Assembly (NCBI GenBank): GCA_044359885.1
Contig: JBIKLI010000093.1
Span: 1 to 13,189 of the forward strand
Length of the DNA stretch: 13,189 nucleotides
Direction of reading: 5' to 3'
Source: CAIOSQ01 sp044359885
GTDB lineage: Bacteria; Pseudomonadota; Alphaproteobacteria; CACIAM-22H2
The position numbers and the translations under genes were made by a program. Of this stretch, positions 1 through 10,326 are shown in pieces. The notes beneath the pieces were generated by a model, which saw nothing but the letters and a program-made list of their open reading frames with translations, searched no databases and had not been told where the DNA came from. Numbering within the stretch: position 1 is the stretch's first letter; each line of letters opens with the position of its first letter.

Positions 1-1885
1 CCTCTTCGCCGGGACCGGCGACCGGTACGAAGGCGACGCCGAAGAGGCGCTCGGAGGTCACGCGGCCGCCGTTGACCGGCAGCACGACGAGGCGCACGAA
101 GCGCGACGGGCCGTCGCGCCCGGTCCGGACCCGTTCGACGACGACGCGCGGATTCCCCGCGCGGGCCTGTTCGAGCGCCTCGCGCAGCTGCATGCGCAGG
201 TCGCCGCCGGTCATGGCCAGCAGCTGCGTCCGCGGCTCCCCGGCGGGGATGTCGAGCACGTCGCCCGTACGGCCGTGGAAGAACAGCACCTGGCCCTTGT
301 CGTCGACCATGACGGAGGGGGGCGCGAATTCGGCGAGCAGCGCCTGGCGCAGCGCTTCGGCCGACGGTCTGGCGTCGGTGCCCGCGGGGCGCACCACGGC
401 GAGCGTGCCGGGCGCCGCCGTCTGCCCGATCGCGTCGGCGATCGATGGCCTGCGGGATCCGATGCGCCGGAACAGCCTGTGCTTCGAGGATACCGGCTCG
501 AACAGGCTTTCGGCGCCGGAGGTCGTCTCGGCGCTTCCCAGGAAGAGGAGGCCGCCGGGATTGAGCGCGAAATGGAAGATCGCGATGGCGCGCTTCTGCG
601 CCTCGGCCTCGACATAGATCAGCACGTTGCGGCAGCTGACGAGGTCGAGCTGCGAGAACGGCGGATCGCCGAGCAGGTTCTGGCGCGCGAAGACGACCAC
701 GTCGCGCAGCTCCTTGCGGATGGCGTATCCGTCGCCGTCGTGCACGAAGAAGCGCGCGAGACGGTCCGCGCCGACATCTGCCGCGATCCCGGCGGGATAG
801 CGCCCTGCGCGTGCGGTCTCGAGGGCCCTCTCGTCGATGTCCGAAGCCAGGATCTTCACCAGCGAGGGGTTGAAGGCGGAGCCGGCGCATTCGGCGACGG
901 TCATCGCGATCGAATAGGCTTCCTCGCCCGTCGCGCAGCCGGCCACCCAGATCCGCAGTGGGCGGTCCGGCCTGCGCTGGGCGAGAAGCGGAACGATCGC
1001 CTCGCGGTGCAGCGCGCGGAAGGATTCCGGGTCGCGGAAGAAGCGCGTGACGCTCAGCATCAGGTCGCCGGCGAGTGCCGCGACCTCGCCGGGGTCGCGC
1101 TTCAGGACCTCCAGGTAGTCGCGCAGCGTATCGGCCTGACGGATCCCCTGCCGTCTTTCGATGCGGCGGACCAGCGTGCGCCGCTTGTAGTCCCGGAACG
1201 AGATCCTGGTCGCGTCGAACAGCAGCCCGACGATCTGGTCGAGCAGGGCCCCGTCCGCCGTTCCGACAGCCGGCGCCGGTCGCCCGCCGGCGGCATGGTC
1301 GTGGCGCGCGAACTCGGCGAGCGCGGCGCCCATGCGATCGGGCGACAGGACACGATCGACCGCTCCCGAGGCGATCGCGGCGTTCGGCATGCCGACGGCC
1401 TCGGCCGTCGCGGGGGTCTGGGCAAGGGTCAGGCCGCCGGCTTCCTTGACCGCACGCAGGCCGCAGGCCCCATCGCTGCCGTTGCCGGAAAGCACGATGG
1501 CGATTCCGCGTCTGCCGGCATTCTCCGCCAGCGAACGCAGCGCATGGTCGATCGGCAGCGCGGCCCCGATGCCGGAATCCGGCTTCGGATCGACGCGGAG
1601 CGTCCCCTCACGGATCGACGCGAGCGTGCCCGCCGGGGCGACGACGATGCGATCGGCGCGCAACGGCGTGCCGTCGCTTCCGGACTCCACGGCCAGGGCG
1701 GTCGAGCCGGCCAGCAGGTCCACCAGCAGCGGCTCGCTGCCCGGCGAGCGGTGCTGCACGACCACGAAGCAGATTCCGGTGTCCGTCGGCATCGCGGCGA
1801 ACAGGGCGCGCAGGGCCGCGAGGCCGCCTGCGGAGGCACCGACCAGCGCGACAGGCGGCGACGGGGGCTTGCGATCGTGTTCCAT
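1..1885 (-). CDS. CheB-CheR fusion protein (methylesterase + methyltransferase + PAS-like), 3' end cut by window edge
   Basis: Signalling protein joining a chemoreceptor methylesterase/deamidase (CheB) to an SAM-dependent glutamate methyltransferase (CheR); 628 residues are visible and the frame stays open to the left edge. The CheB catalytic domain (about residues 10-190) has GASAGG with Ser18, VVVQH with His45 and GNGSDG with Asp138, at spacings matching the Ser-His-Asp triad of CheB. There is no N-terminal receiver domain, as is usual for these fusions. CheR spans about residues 213-470, with the SAM-binding motif AGCATGEEAYS at 315-325 and ASDIDERALETARAG further on. A PAS-like segment follows from about 490. 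Start: ATG at 1885 gives the usual short lead before the first CheB strand, though its Shine-Dalgarno is weak (GGGAG about 14 nt upstream). An in-frame ATG at 1957 would add 24 residues. A gap of about 600 bp separates it from azlD, so it is probably a separate unit. Its signalling partners are not visible; such fusions can act outside flagellar chemotaxis. Confidence 0.93.
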   Translation of the reverse strand, partial: MEHDRKPPSPPVALVGASAGGLAALRALFAAMPTDTGICFVVVQHRSPGSEPLLVDLLAGSTALAVESGSDGTPLRADRIVVAPAGTLASIREGTLRVDPKPDSGIGAALPIDHALRSLAENAGRRGIAIVLSGNGSDGACGLRAVKEAGGLTLAQTPATAEAVGMPNAAIASGAVDRVLSPDRMGAALAEFARHDHAAGGRPAPAVGTADGALLDQIVGLLFDATRISFRDYKRRTLVRRIERRQGIRQADTLRDYLEVLKRDPGEVAALAGDLMLSVTRFFRDPESFRALHREAIVPLLAQRRPDRPLRIWVAGCATGEEAYSIAMTVAECAGSAFNPSLVKILASDIDERALETARAGRYPAGIAADVGADRLARFFVHDGDGYAIRKELRDVVVFARQNLLGDPPFSQLDLVSCRNVLIYVEAEAQKRAIAIFHFALNPGGLLFLGSAETTSGAESLFEPVSSKHRLFRRIGSRRPSIADAIGQTAAPGTLAVVRPAGTDARPSAEALRQALLAEFAPPSVMVDDKGQVLFFHGRTGDVLDIPAGEPRTQLLAMTGGDLRMQLREALEQARAGNPRVVVERVRTGRDGPSRFVRLVVLPVNGGRVTSERLFGVAFVPVAGPGEE

Positions 1886-2029
1886 GCCGGACAATGCCGC
1901 GCTCCCTGTTTCCGGACCAGCGACCCCGGCCCGCCACCCGCGTGTGACCGTCAACATGCGGCCCGGCCATTATGGGACAAAAACGTCGCCGCCACTGCGG
2001 GGCTTCGCGAATTGCCCCCGAAAGCGTCA

Positions 2030-2265
2030 TCTTGCCGCAGCGGCGCGCGCACACGCCGCGGCCGGGCGCGATCTTCGCCTTCTGGTCGGCGAAGGCGCGG
2101 GCATTCGCCGCTTCCGGATCGACGATCTTCCGCGACCCGCTCTCCATCGCCGCGACGGCCGCGCCAGGGGCCGGATCGCGGCCCAGCTCGCGCATCTCGG
2201 CGGAATCGTCCACGAGATCGCAGGACTCGGGCGCGAAGCCGGCATCGGGGGCCTGTTTCCATCCT
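2030..2265 (-). pseudogene. Possible remnant of an unidentified coding sequence
   Basis: About 78 codons with the G/C-rich third positions of the neighbouring real genes and plausible protein composition (DDSAEMRELGRDPAPG, then VDPEAANARAFADQKAKI). There is no ATG start: the frame is open from a TGA at 2286 and the first usable codon is GTG at 2213. Composition decays at about 2030, although the frame formally remains open to 1608 inside the cheB-cheR start region. I do not recognise the family. It could be a decayed gene, a small genuine protein starting at GTG 2213, or chance. The evidence is composition only, so confidence is low. Confidence 0.22.
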
Positions 2266-2285
2266 CCCCTTGCGGATGATGTACG

Positions 2286-2441
2286 TCAGTCGGCGGCTTG
2301 GTTTCCGGCGAAAGCCCTGCGCTCGGGATCGCAGGGCGATTTGGCGATGTCGGCCAGCATGCGCACTGGCAGCGCCTCGTCCTGCGCGTCGGGCTCGATG
2401 CCGGCGCGGCGCAGGATCGTCGGGTTACACGTCGGCCAGCG
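2286..2441 (-). pseudogene. Possible C-terminal fragment of a lost gene
   Basis: An open stretch of 52 codons including the stop, bounded upstream by TGA at 2442-2444 and ending at TGA 2286-2288. It reads like a protein tail (TILRRAGIEPDAQDEALPV, MLADIAKSPC, ending AGNQAAD). The pattern AGI-x-P, an acidic residue, L-x-V and then LA loosely recalls the C-terminus of KsgA/RsmA 16S rRNA dimethyltransferases, but the match is short and weak. No start exists except GTG 2366 or ATG 2360, which would leave about 25 codons. It overlaps the stem-loop at 2314-2337. It could be a truncated gene left by rearrangement or a chance open frame. Confidence 0.2.
2311..2337 (-). terminator. Candidate intrinsic terminator downstream of azlD
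   Basis: A perfect 8-bp stem, GCCCTGCG/CGCAGGGC, with an 8-nt loop (arms 2314-2321 and 2330-2337). On the minus strand the stem is followed by TTT at 2313-2311, in the correct orientation to end the operon about 155 nt past the azlD stop. The T-run is short, so termination may be weak or Rho-assisted, and the hairpin may be fortuitous. Confidence 0.35.
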
Positions 2442-2472
2442 TCACCGGCGTCGTGCGTCCTGACGATCGGGT

Positions 2473-2485
2473 GGCCGTAGCGGCC
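2473..2485 (-). terminator. Short hairpin just after azlD stop
   Basis: GGCCG/CGGCC with a 3-nt loop, beginning 7 nt beyond the azlD stop codon. The five-pair G/C stem has no T-run on the minus strand. It could stabilise the 3' end of the transcript or pause RNA polymerase; by itself it is not a convincing intrinsic terminator. Confidence 0.18.
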
Positions 2486-2492
2486 GTCCGGA

Positions 2493-2825
2493 TCAGGACA
2501 TCGCCGCGCCGATCGCGATCGCGCCGGATCCCGCGAGGCAGCCCGGCAGGATGCGCCGGCGCGTCAGCAGGAAGATCGCCGCCGCGGCGAGCGCCGCGGC
2601 GATGCGCAGCGACGGCGACAACTGCGCGAGGCTGCCTGCGGGGAAGACGACCAGCCGCAGGATCAGCGCCGCCAGCACCGCGTAGGCGACGCAGCCGAGC
2701 CAGGCGAAGATCCGCCCATCCGGATCGAGACGGCCGCCGATCGCCACGCCGAAGGCGCGCCAGGCATAGGTGGCGACGGCGCCGGCCGTCGCGGCGACAT
2801 AGGCGTCCCAGGGGCCGATGGTCAT
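2493..2825 (-). CDS. azlD: AzlD-type small subunit of branched-chain amino acid exporter
   Basis: Small inner-membrane protein of 110 residues, the usual AzlD size. It has about four hydrophobic segments (roughly 7-27, 42-63, 72-88 and 95-109) and the family-like ATYAWRAFGV near the N-terminus, corresponding to the TYLPRALPF type of motif. AzlD works with the larger AzlC as an amino-acid exporter (BrnFE and YgaZH in other bacteria, exporting Val/Ile/Leu/Met). The ATG overlaps the azlC stop as ATGA at 2822-2825, so the pair is translationally coupled. It is the last gene of the operon. The family call rests on size, hydrophobicity and pairing with azlC; the sequence itself is divergent, and the substrate is unproven. 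Confidence 0.82.
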   Translation of the reverse strand: MTIGPWDAYVAATAGAVATYAWRAFGVAIGGRLDPDGRIFAWLGCVAYAVLAALILRLVVFPAGSLAQLSPSLRIAAALAAAAIFLLTRRRILPGCLAGSGAIAIGAAMS

Positions 2826-3541
2826 CGCTGCCGCCGCCCTGCCAGCAGCCAGCCGGCGGTGCCGCCGCCCAGCCCCGCGGCCAGCAGGCTCCATTCCGGC
2901 AGCAGAGGATGCAGCGCCGCGCAGGTCCCCGCGCCCATCGCCATCGACAGCGCACGCTGGCGGTCGCGCAGGTCCTGCAGGCAGAGCAGCATGAAATAGA
3001 CGGGATTGAGGAAGACCAGCGCCAGCGAGACCGGGCGCGGCAGCATCCCGGCGGCGAGGTGGCCCAGCGCGCAGCCCAGCAGCGACGCGACCCACAGGAC
3101 CAGGACGCAGCCCATGAACCATCCCAGGCGCTCGTCGCGCGGCCGCGCCGGCGCGTGCAGCATCGTCAGCATCCAGCCGGTGACAGCGATCCAGTGCGCG
3201 GCGGCGAAGAGGCGCCAGGCCGGTCTGCCCGGGCGCGCGACGATGGGCATCATCACGGTCGCCATCGGCGCCAGCCGCAGATTGGCGAGCGCCACCGCCA
3301 GCGCGATCGCGGCCAGCGGCGTGCTGGCCGCATAGAGTTCCACCATCACGATCTGGCCCGGCAGCGCCCAGGCGGTCAGGGTCGAGAACAGGGCCAGATC
3401 GAGCCCGAGACCGCTGTCGCGGACCATGCCGCCGAAGCCGACATAGGAGGCGGCGAGCACCAGCGCCGGCGTACCCGCCGCGGCCCGCGCGCCGGCCGCC
3501 AGACCGGTGCGGGCCGGCGACGGGCGCGCAGGGGCGGTCAT
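2822..3541 (-). CDS. azlC: AzlC-family amino acid exporter, large subunit (divergent)
   Basis: Polytopic inner-membrane protein of 239 residues (AzlC family, about 230-250 is usual), predicted to form an amino-acid exporter with AzlD. Recognisable positions are SYVGFGGMVRDSG at 33-45, the region TAWALPGQIVMVELYAAS at 56-73 and ANLRLAPMATVMMP at 86-99. These correspond to the AFSFG, AGASQFVMVALLAAG and NVRHxLYGxSL blocks of YgaZ-type proteins, but the small-residue motif is changed to LPGQI and the RHxLYG motif is lost. This suggests a divergent subgroup whose substrate may not be branched-chain amino acids. The N-terminal 20 residues are Ala/Pro/Arg-rich and cytoplasm-like. The gene starts 19 nt after hyuB stops, with no strong Shine-Dalgarno, and ends in an ATGA overlap with azlD. 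Confidence 0.85.
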   Translation of the reverse strand: MTAPARPSPARTGLAAGARAAAGTPALVLAASYVGFGGMVRDSGLGLDLALFSTLTAWALPGQIVMVELYAASTPLAAIALAVALANLRLAPMATVMMPIVARPGRPAWRLFAAAHWIAVTGWMLTMLHAPARPRDERLGWFMGCVLVLWVASLLGCALGHLAAGMLPRPVSLALVFLNPVYFMLLCLQDLRDRQRALSMAMGAGTCAALHPLLPEWSLLAAGLGGGTAGWLLAGRRQR

Positions 3542-3560
3542 GCCGGCCGTCGCACCGGCG

Positions 3561-5273
3561 TCAGCGCGGCGTCTCGCCCAGGGCGCGCGCCACCTTGTCG
3601 GCGCCGTAGTCGCGCTCGGCGGCGGCGCGCGTCACCTTGCCCTGACGCAGGTCGCGCGCGAGCAGGTCGTCGGGCCGCTCGCGCGGATCGCCATAGCCGC
3701 CGCCGCCCAGCGTCTCGACCCGGATCGTCTCGCCGGCCTTCAGCGACAGGCCGGAGGCCTTGGAATAGAGCAGCTCGGCCTGCGGGGTGCCGGGGTTGCG
3801 CGTGACCCGGGTCACGCTCGACGGCAGCCCGCCGAACACGCCGGACGCGGGCACGACATGCGCGTCCGACCGCAGCGACACGGTGGTGCCGTCGTGGCGG
3901 ACGCGGATCTGGCGCGCCATGCCCATGCCACCGCGATGCCTGCCGGCGCCGCCCGAGTCGGGGACGAAGCAGTACTCGTCGAGCAGCAACGGATATTCCA
4001 GTTCCAGCGCCTCGACCGGAAGATTGGTCGAGTTGACGGTGTGCACGTGGATGGCGTCCTGGCCGTCGCGATCGGCGAAGGCGCCGGCGCCGCCGCCCAT
4101 CGACTCCGGATAGATGTAGGTCGTGCGTCGCTTCGGGTGCCAGCCCGAGACCGACGTCGCCGAGGTCGAGTCGTTGCACGAGGCCATGACCCGCTCCGCG
4201 GGCATCGCCTGGTAGAGCGCCCCGAAGATCGCCCCGCAGAGCCGGTTGCTGGTGACGGCGCGTGCCGCCACGGCCGCGGGCGGGCGCGGGCTTGCGATCG
4301 TGCCCGGCGGGGCCGTGATGGTGATCGGATCGATCATGCCCTGGTTGGGCATCAGCCCCGGATCGAGGACCGCCTTGACGCTGTAGTAGACGGAGGCCTG
4401 CAGCGCGCTCTCGGGCAGGTTGACGGCCCCGCGCGCCTCTCGCCCGCATTCGGAGAAATCGAGCTCGAGCGACTCGCCCTTGATGCGCGCCACGCAGGTC
4501 AGCGGGATCTTCTCGCCGCCGAAGCCGTCGTCGTCGAGTTCGCGCGTGAACCGGTACTCTCCGTCGGGCAGGGCCGCGATGCGGTTGCGCAGGCGGCGGC
4601 GGGTGTAGGTCAGGATGTCCTCGATCGCCTGGCCGACCGCCGTCCAGCCCATCCGGTCGATCAGCTGGCAGAGCATCCGTCCGCCGCGGACATTGGTGCC
4701 CACCTGGACGTTGAGGTCGAGGATGCGCTCCTCGGGATCGCGCGTGTTCCAGGCGATCATCTCGACCAGGTCGCGGTCGACCTCGCCGGCGCGTGCGATC
4801 CGGATGACGGGGATCCGGATGCCTTCCTCGAAGATCGAGCGCGAACTGCCCGAGGTCGAGCCCGGGTTGCGGCCGCCGACATCCGCGTGATGCGCGATGT
4901 TGCCGGCGAAGAAGCGCACCTGGCCGTCGTGATGGATGGGCGAGATCACCGAGATGTCGGGCAGATGGCTGCCCCCCGCCAGATAGGGATCGTTGCAGAC
5001 GAAGGCGTCGCCCGGCGCCAGATCTTCGACGCGGTGGCGGCGCAGGATCGCGTGGACGCCGCCCATCATCGCGGCCAGGTGGATGGGGATCAGGTCGGCC
5101 TGCGCGACCAGCCGGCCGCGCGCGTCGAACAGCGCGGTGGCGCAGTCGCGCCGTTCCTTGATGTTCGACGAGAACGAGGACCGGATCAGGATCGAGCCCA
5201 TGTCCTCGGCGATCGCCAGCAGGCGATTGCTGAAGACCTCCATCTGCACCGCATCGCCAATCGTCTCGCTCAT
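3561..5273 (-). CDS. hyuB: Hydantoinase B / 5-oxoprolinase B-type subunit
   Basis: Cytoplasmic subunit of 570 residues, normal for the family (hydantoinase B/oxoprolinase). With HyuA it forms an ATP-dependent enzyme that opens cyclic amides: N-methylhydantoinase, 5-oxoprolinase and caprolactamase, or carboxylases such as acetone/acetophenone carboxylase. Family signatures are present in order: QMEVFSNRLLAIAEDMG near the N-terminus, NDPYLAGGSHLPD at 94-106, NIAHHADVGG at 125-134 (probable metal/active-site His and Asp), HTVNSTNLPVEALE at 411-424, SGGAGRHRGG at 440-449 and TLGGGGYGDP at 521-530. The ATG at 5273 overlaps the hyuA stop as ATGA and begins right at the family's usual N-terminus; the longer open frame upstream is a shadow of hyuA. 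No gene for an acetone-carboxylase gamma subunit follows, which favours a lactam or hydantoin hydrolase. The substrate cannot be assigned. Confidence 0.95.
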   Translation of the reverse strand: MSETIGDAVQMEVFSNRLLAIAEDMGSILIRSSFSSNIKERRDCATALFDARGRLVAQADLIPIHLAAMMGGVHAILRRHRVEDLAPGDAFVCNDPYLAGGSHLPDISVISPIHHDGQVRFFAGNIAHHADVGGRNPGSTSGSSRSIFEEGIRIPVIRIARAGEVDRDLVEMIAWNTRDPEERILDLNVQVGTNVRGGRMLCQLIDRMGWTAVGQAIEDILTYTRRRLRNRIAALPDGEYRFTRELDDDGFGGEKIPLTCVARIKGESLELDFSECGREARGAVNLPESALQASVYYSVKAVLDPGLMPNQGMIDPITITAPPGTIASPRPPAAVAARAVTSNRLCGAIFGALYQAMPAERVMASCNDSTSATSVSGWHPKRRTTYIYPESMGGGAGAFADRDGQDAIHVHTVNSTNLPVEALELEYPLLLDEYCFVPDSGGAGRHRGGMGMARQIRVRHDGTTVSLRSDAHVVPASGVFGGLPSSVTRVTRNPGTPQAELLYSKASGLSLKAGETIRVETLGGGGYGDPRERPDDLLARDLRQGKVTRAAAERDYGADKVARALGETPR

Positions 5274-7295
5274 CGGCCGATCCTCACGATCAGGTTGCCC
5301 CAGGTGTCGATGCGCGCGACCTGACCCGGGAAGATCAACGTGGTGGAACTCATCTCGTTGACGACGGCAGGGCCCGCGAACTCGATCCCGACCGGCAGTC
5401 TCTCGCGCTGGTAGACGACCGAGTCCATCCAGCCATGCTTCGCGTCGACATACATCCGCCGCCGGCCGATCTCGGCCGCGGCCAGGGACGGGCCGCCCTC
5501 GACGCGCGCCTGCGGCGCCTTGGGCACCTCGCCGATCGCCTGCAGGCGGCAGGTGACCAGTTCCAGCGCCCGGTCGCGCAGGGCATAGCCGTACTCGCGC
5601 GCATGGGCGTCGTGGAAGCGTTCGGCCACAGCCCCGAGGTCGTCGGGGCCCAACCCGTCGCCGTCGACCTTGACCTCGAAATTCTGCCCGACATAGCGCG
5701 CGTCGATGATGCGCCGGAAGCGCCGGCGGGCCGGCGGGACGCCCTCGCGGACGAGCCACGCGTCGGCTTCGCGGGTCATCTCCTCGAAGAGGCCGAGCAT
5801 GCCGAGCCAGGATTCGCGGCTGGCGTCCGCGAAATGGCTGCGGACATAGTCCGAGCTGATGTCGGACAGAAGGATGCCGCGCGCGCAGAGGGTCCCGGGC
5901 TCGCGCGGCGCCAGGACCGCGGGGATGCCGCATTCGACCGCCACCTCGGCGGCGTGCAGCGGTCCGGCGCCGCCGAAGGCGCAGAGCGCGAACTCGCCGA
6001 GGTCGTAGCCGCGCTCGACCGAGACCGAGCGGATGGCGCGGCTCATGTTCGAGTTGGCGATCTGGATGATGCCAAGGGCCGCAGCTTCGAGCGTGATGCC
6101 GAGCGGCTCGGCGATGCGCGCACGCACCGCGGCGCGCGCGGCCTCCATGTCGACCCGCATCCGGCCGCCCAGCAGCGAACCGGGATCGAGCCGTCCGAGG
6201 CAGAGATTGGCGTCGGTGATCGTCGGCTCCGTGCCGCCCTTGCCGTAGGCCACCGGTCCGGGATCGGCGCCGGCGCTGCGCGGGCCGACCTTCAGCGCGC
6301 CCGCGTCGTCGATCGCGGCGATCGATCCGCCGCCGGCGCCGATCACCTGGATGTCGAGCATCGGCGTCTTCACCGGATAGCCGGCGACCACGCGGTTGCT
6401 GGTGTAGAGCGGGGCGTGGTCGTGGATCAGCGACACGTCGGTGGACGTGCCGCCGACATCGAAGGTGATCAGGTTGGGGAAGCCCGCGACGCGCCCGATC
6501 TCGACCGCGCCGACGACGCCGGCGGCCGGCCCCGAGACGCAGGACCGGACCGGACAGGCCCGGGCCGTGTCGGGCGACATCAGGCCGCCGTTCGAATGGA
6601 CGGTGTAGGGCGCGACGGGGATCCCCAGATTGCGCACGCGATCGCGGAACCGTTCGAGGTAGCGGCCCATCCGCGGTCCGACGAAGGCGTTGACGACCGT
6701 GGTCGACATGCGTTCGAACTCGCGGAACTCCGGCAGGATCTCGGACGACACGCTGACGAAGGCGCCGGGCATCAGCCTTTCGACCGCGGCGCGGGCGCTG
6801 CGCTCGTGTTCGGGCCTGCGATAGCTGTGCAGGAAGCAGATCGCGACCGACTCGATGCCGGCGTCGCGCAGCGCCGCGACCGCCGCCTCCAGGGACGCGG
6901 GATCGAGCGGTGCGAGGACATCTCCATCCGGGCCGATCCGCTCATGGACCTCCATGCGGTGCTCGCGCGGGACCAGCGGCGGCGGCTTGGCGAGGCGATA
7001 GTCGTAGATCGACGGCCGCGCCTGTCGCCCCAGTTCGAGCACGTCGCGGAAACCGCGCGTCGTCAGCAGCCCGGTGCGCGCGCCGCGGCGCTCGATGACG
7101 ATGTTGGTCGCGACGGTCGTGCCATGGCCGAGATAGCCGACCCGCGCGGCCTCCAGGCCGAAGGTCGCCAGCATCTGGGCGAGACCGTTCTCGATCGCCT
7201 CGGACGGGTCGGACGGCGTCGACTCGACCTTGAAGAAACGCACCGCGCCGCTGGTCTCGTCCAGCAGCGTGAAGTCCGTGAACGTGCCGCCTACG

Positions 7296-7315
<20 letters not shown>
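5270..7315 (-). CDS. hyuA: Hydantoinase A / 5-oxoprolinase A-type subunit
   Basis: ATP-using subunit of 681 residues, typical of HyuA (about 680-720). The fold is of the actin/sugar-kinase ATPase type. The N-terminal domain (about 3-180) has DVGGTFTD at 7-14 and LGHGTTVATN at 62-71. The central domain has SGPAAGVVGA at 261-270, the second phosphate-binding signature FDVGGTSTDVS at 285-295, GAGGGSIA at 326-333 and the conserved SAGADPGPVAYGKGG at 347-361. FGGAGPLHA and a C-terminal domain from about 505 follow. HyuA is thought to phosphorylate the ring amide before HyuB-assisted opening. The ATG at 7315 lies 20 nt inside the end of the dppF-like gene. It is supported by GGGGG five nt upstream and by an MLRIGVDVGG start that matches the family. 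The carbamoylase, racemase and dihydropyrimidinase of classical hydantoin clusters are absent from the window. Confidence 0.96.
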
Positions 7316-9291
<1,976 letters not shown>

Positions 9292-9295
<4 letters not shown>

Positions 9296-10326
9296 GGCGC
9301 GAGACCGTGTCGCGCCTCGAAGGCGCGCAGGTCGACGCGTTGGCCGGTCTCGGCGCTCTCGATCGCGGCGAAGCACAGCGCGAGCGAGCGCAGATGGTCG
9401 CGCCCGCCGCAGGGCGGCGCGCCGCCGCCGCGCACCGCGGCGACGAATTCGTCGAGCAGCGCCGAGGAATCGTCGATGAAGGCGCGCGCTTCGGGCAGCG
9501 GGACCGGCGTCAGCGCCGCCTCGCCGGTGCGCGCGGCCGCAAGGTCGGCGAACAGTTCGCGCTGGACGACGACGCCGCCGGCGCAGTCGGTCCGCCAGGC
9601 GAAGCTCATCTCGTTCCAGCCGCCCGTCCAGGTGCCGAGATAGACGACCTCCAGCCCGCCCTCCAGCGTCAGCAGGCAGCTGACATTGGCGTCGTGGGCG
9701 TACATGCTCCATCCCGGGTTCCAGGTCCGGCACGCGACATGGGTCGCCTCGCGCCCGTAGCAGAAGCGGATCAGGTCCAGATGGTGGATGCTCTGCTCCA
9801 GCATCATCGGGTGGCGCATCGTCAGCGGATATTTGTTCAGCCCGGGCCGCATCCCGTCGCGGTTGCGCTGGTAGAGGAAGTTGCCGAAACCCGGCTCGCC
9901 ATAGGCCTTGCGCGCCAGGATGTCGCGAAGCGCCAGGCTGACCGGCAGGTAGCGGAAATTGAGGCCGATCGTCAGCGGCAGCCGCGCCCGCTCGGAGAGT
10001 TCGACGATGGCAAGCGCGTCGGGCAGGCCGGTCGCGACCGGCTTCTCGCAGAGCAGCGGCTTGCCCGCGGCGAAGACGGCGCGGGCCTGGTCGAGATGCC
10101 CGTCCGGCGGCGTGACGAGCAGCACCGCGTCGCACGCGACCTCGGCGAGGGCGCGGCCGAGATCCTCCAGCAGAGGCGTGCCGGGAAAGCGCTCGGCGAA
10201 GACGGCGCGCGCGGCCGGCGAGGGGTCGACGGCCGCGGCCAGTTCGACGCGCGGGTTGCCGCCGACGATCCCGGCCCATTGCTTGCCGCGGTTGCCCAGG
10301 CCGACGAGGAGGATCCGGAAGGCCAT
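9292..10326 (-). CDS. Gfo/Idh/MocA-family NAD(P)-dependent oxidoreductase
   Basis: Soluble dehydrogenase of 344 residues, normal length. The N-terminal Rossmann fold has GLGNRG at 9-14 after a hydrophobic strand (ILLVGL). VDPSPAAR follows the second strand. The family signature CEKPVATG at 93-100 contains Glu94-Lys95-Pro96, the Lys being the usual catalytic base. The C-terminal GFO_IDH_MocA domain includes SIHHLDLIRF at 179-188, matching the conserved His-x-x-Asp substrate motif (H181, D184). Members oxidise or reduce sugars, inositols, amino-sugars or cyclic imino compounds; the substrate cannot be read here. No signal peptide is seen. The gene begins on the base immediately after the aminotransferase stop and ends in an ATGA overlap with the DppD-type gene, so it is firmly part of the operon. 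Confidence 0.93.

Larger units (their letters stand above)
1886..2492. other. Gene-poor spacer of about 600 bp with coding-like remnants
   Basis: No intact gene is convincing here. On the minus strand, one reading frame shows coding-like composition on both sides of a TGA at 2286-2288. Upstream of it, open from 2441, is a protein-tail-like piece containing LRRAGIEPDAQDEALPV and ending AGNQAAD. Downstream, about 2265 to 2030, is a stretch with mostly G/C-ending codons containing VDDSAEMRELGRDPAPG and PEAANARAFADQKAKIAPGR. The only start for the second piece is GTG at 2213, and its open frame runs into cheB-cheR, where the composition becomes that of a shadow frame. The segment around 1960-1990 is the most A/T-rich part and lies upstream of the cheB-cheR start. 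On the minus strand it includes CATAAT (one mismatch to a -10 box) without a matching -35. A short inverted repeat, GGGGC/GCCCC around TTCGCGAATT, sits at 1999-2018. Confidence 0.5.

Noticed and set aside
1999..2018. Inverted repeat GGGGC/GCCCC around TTCGCGAA as a regulator site for cheB-cheR
   Set aside because: The arms are only five pairs and there is no second copy nearby; it lies in coding-like remnant sequence, so chance cannot be excluded.
3801..3816. Perfect 16-bp palindrome CGTGACCCGGGTCACG
   Set aside because: It lies inside hyuB and is explained by the repeated codons for Val-Thr-Arg-Val-Thr-Arg. It is far from any gene start, so an operator role is unlikely.
275..5324. Very long plus-strand open frames (275-3805 and 3507-5324) of over 600 to 1100 codons
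   Set aside because: They lie antisense to cheB-cheR, azlCD and hyuB, cross several genes, and encode Arg/Ala/Gly/Asp-rich repetitive composition without any recognisable domain. This is the usual shadow effect of high-GC coding DNA.
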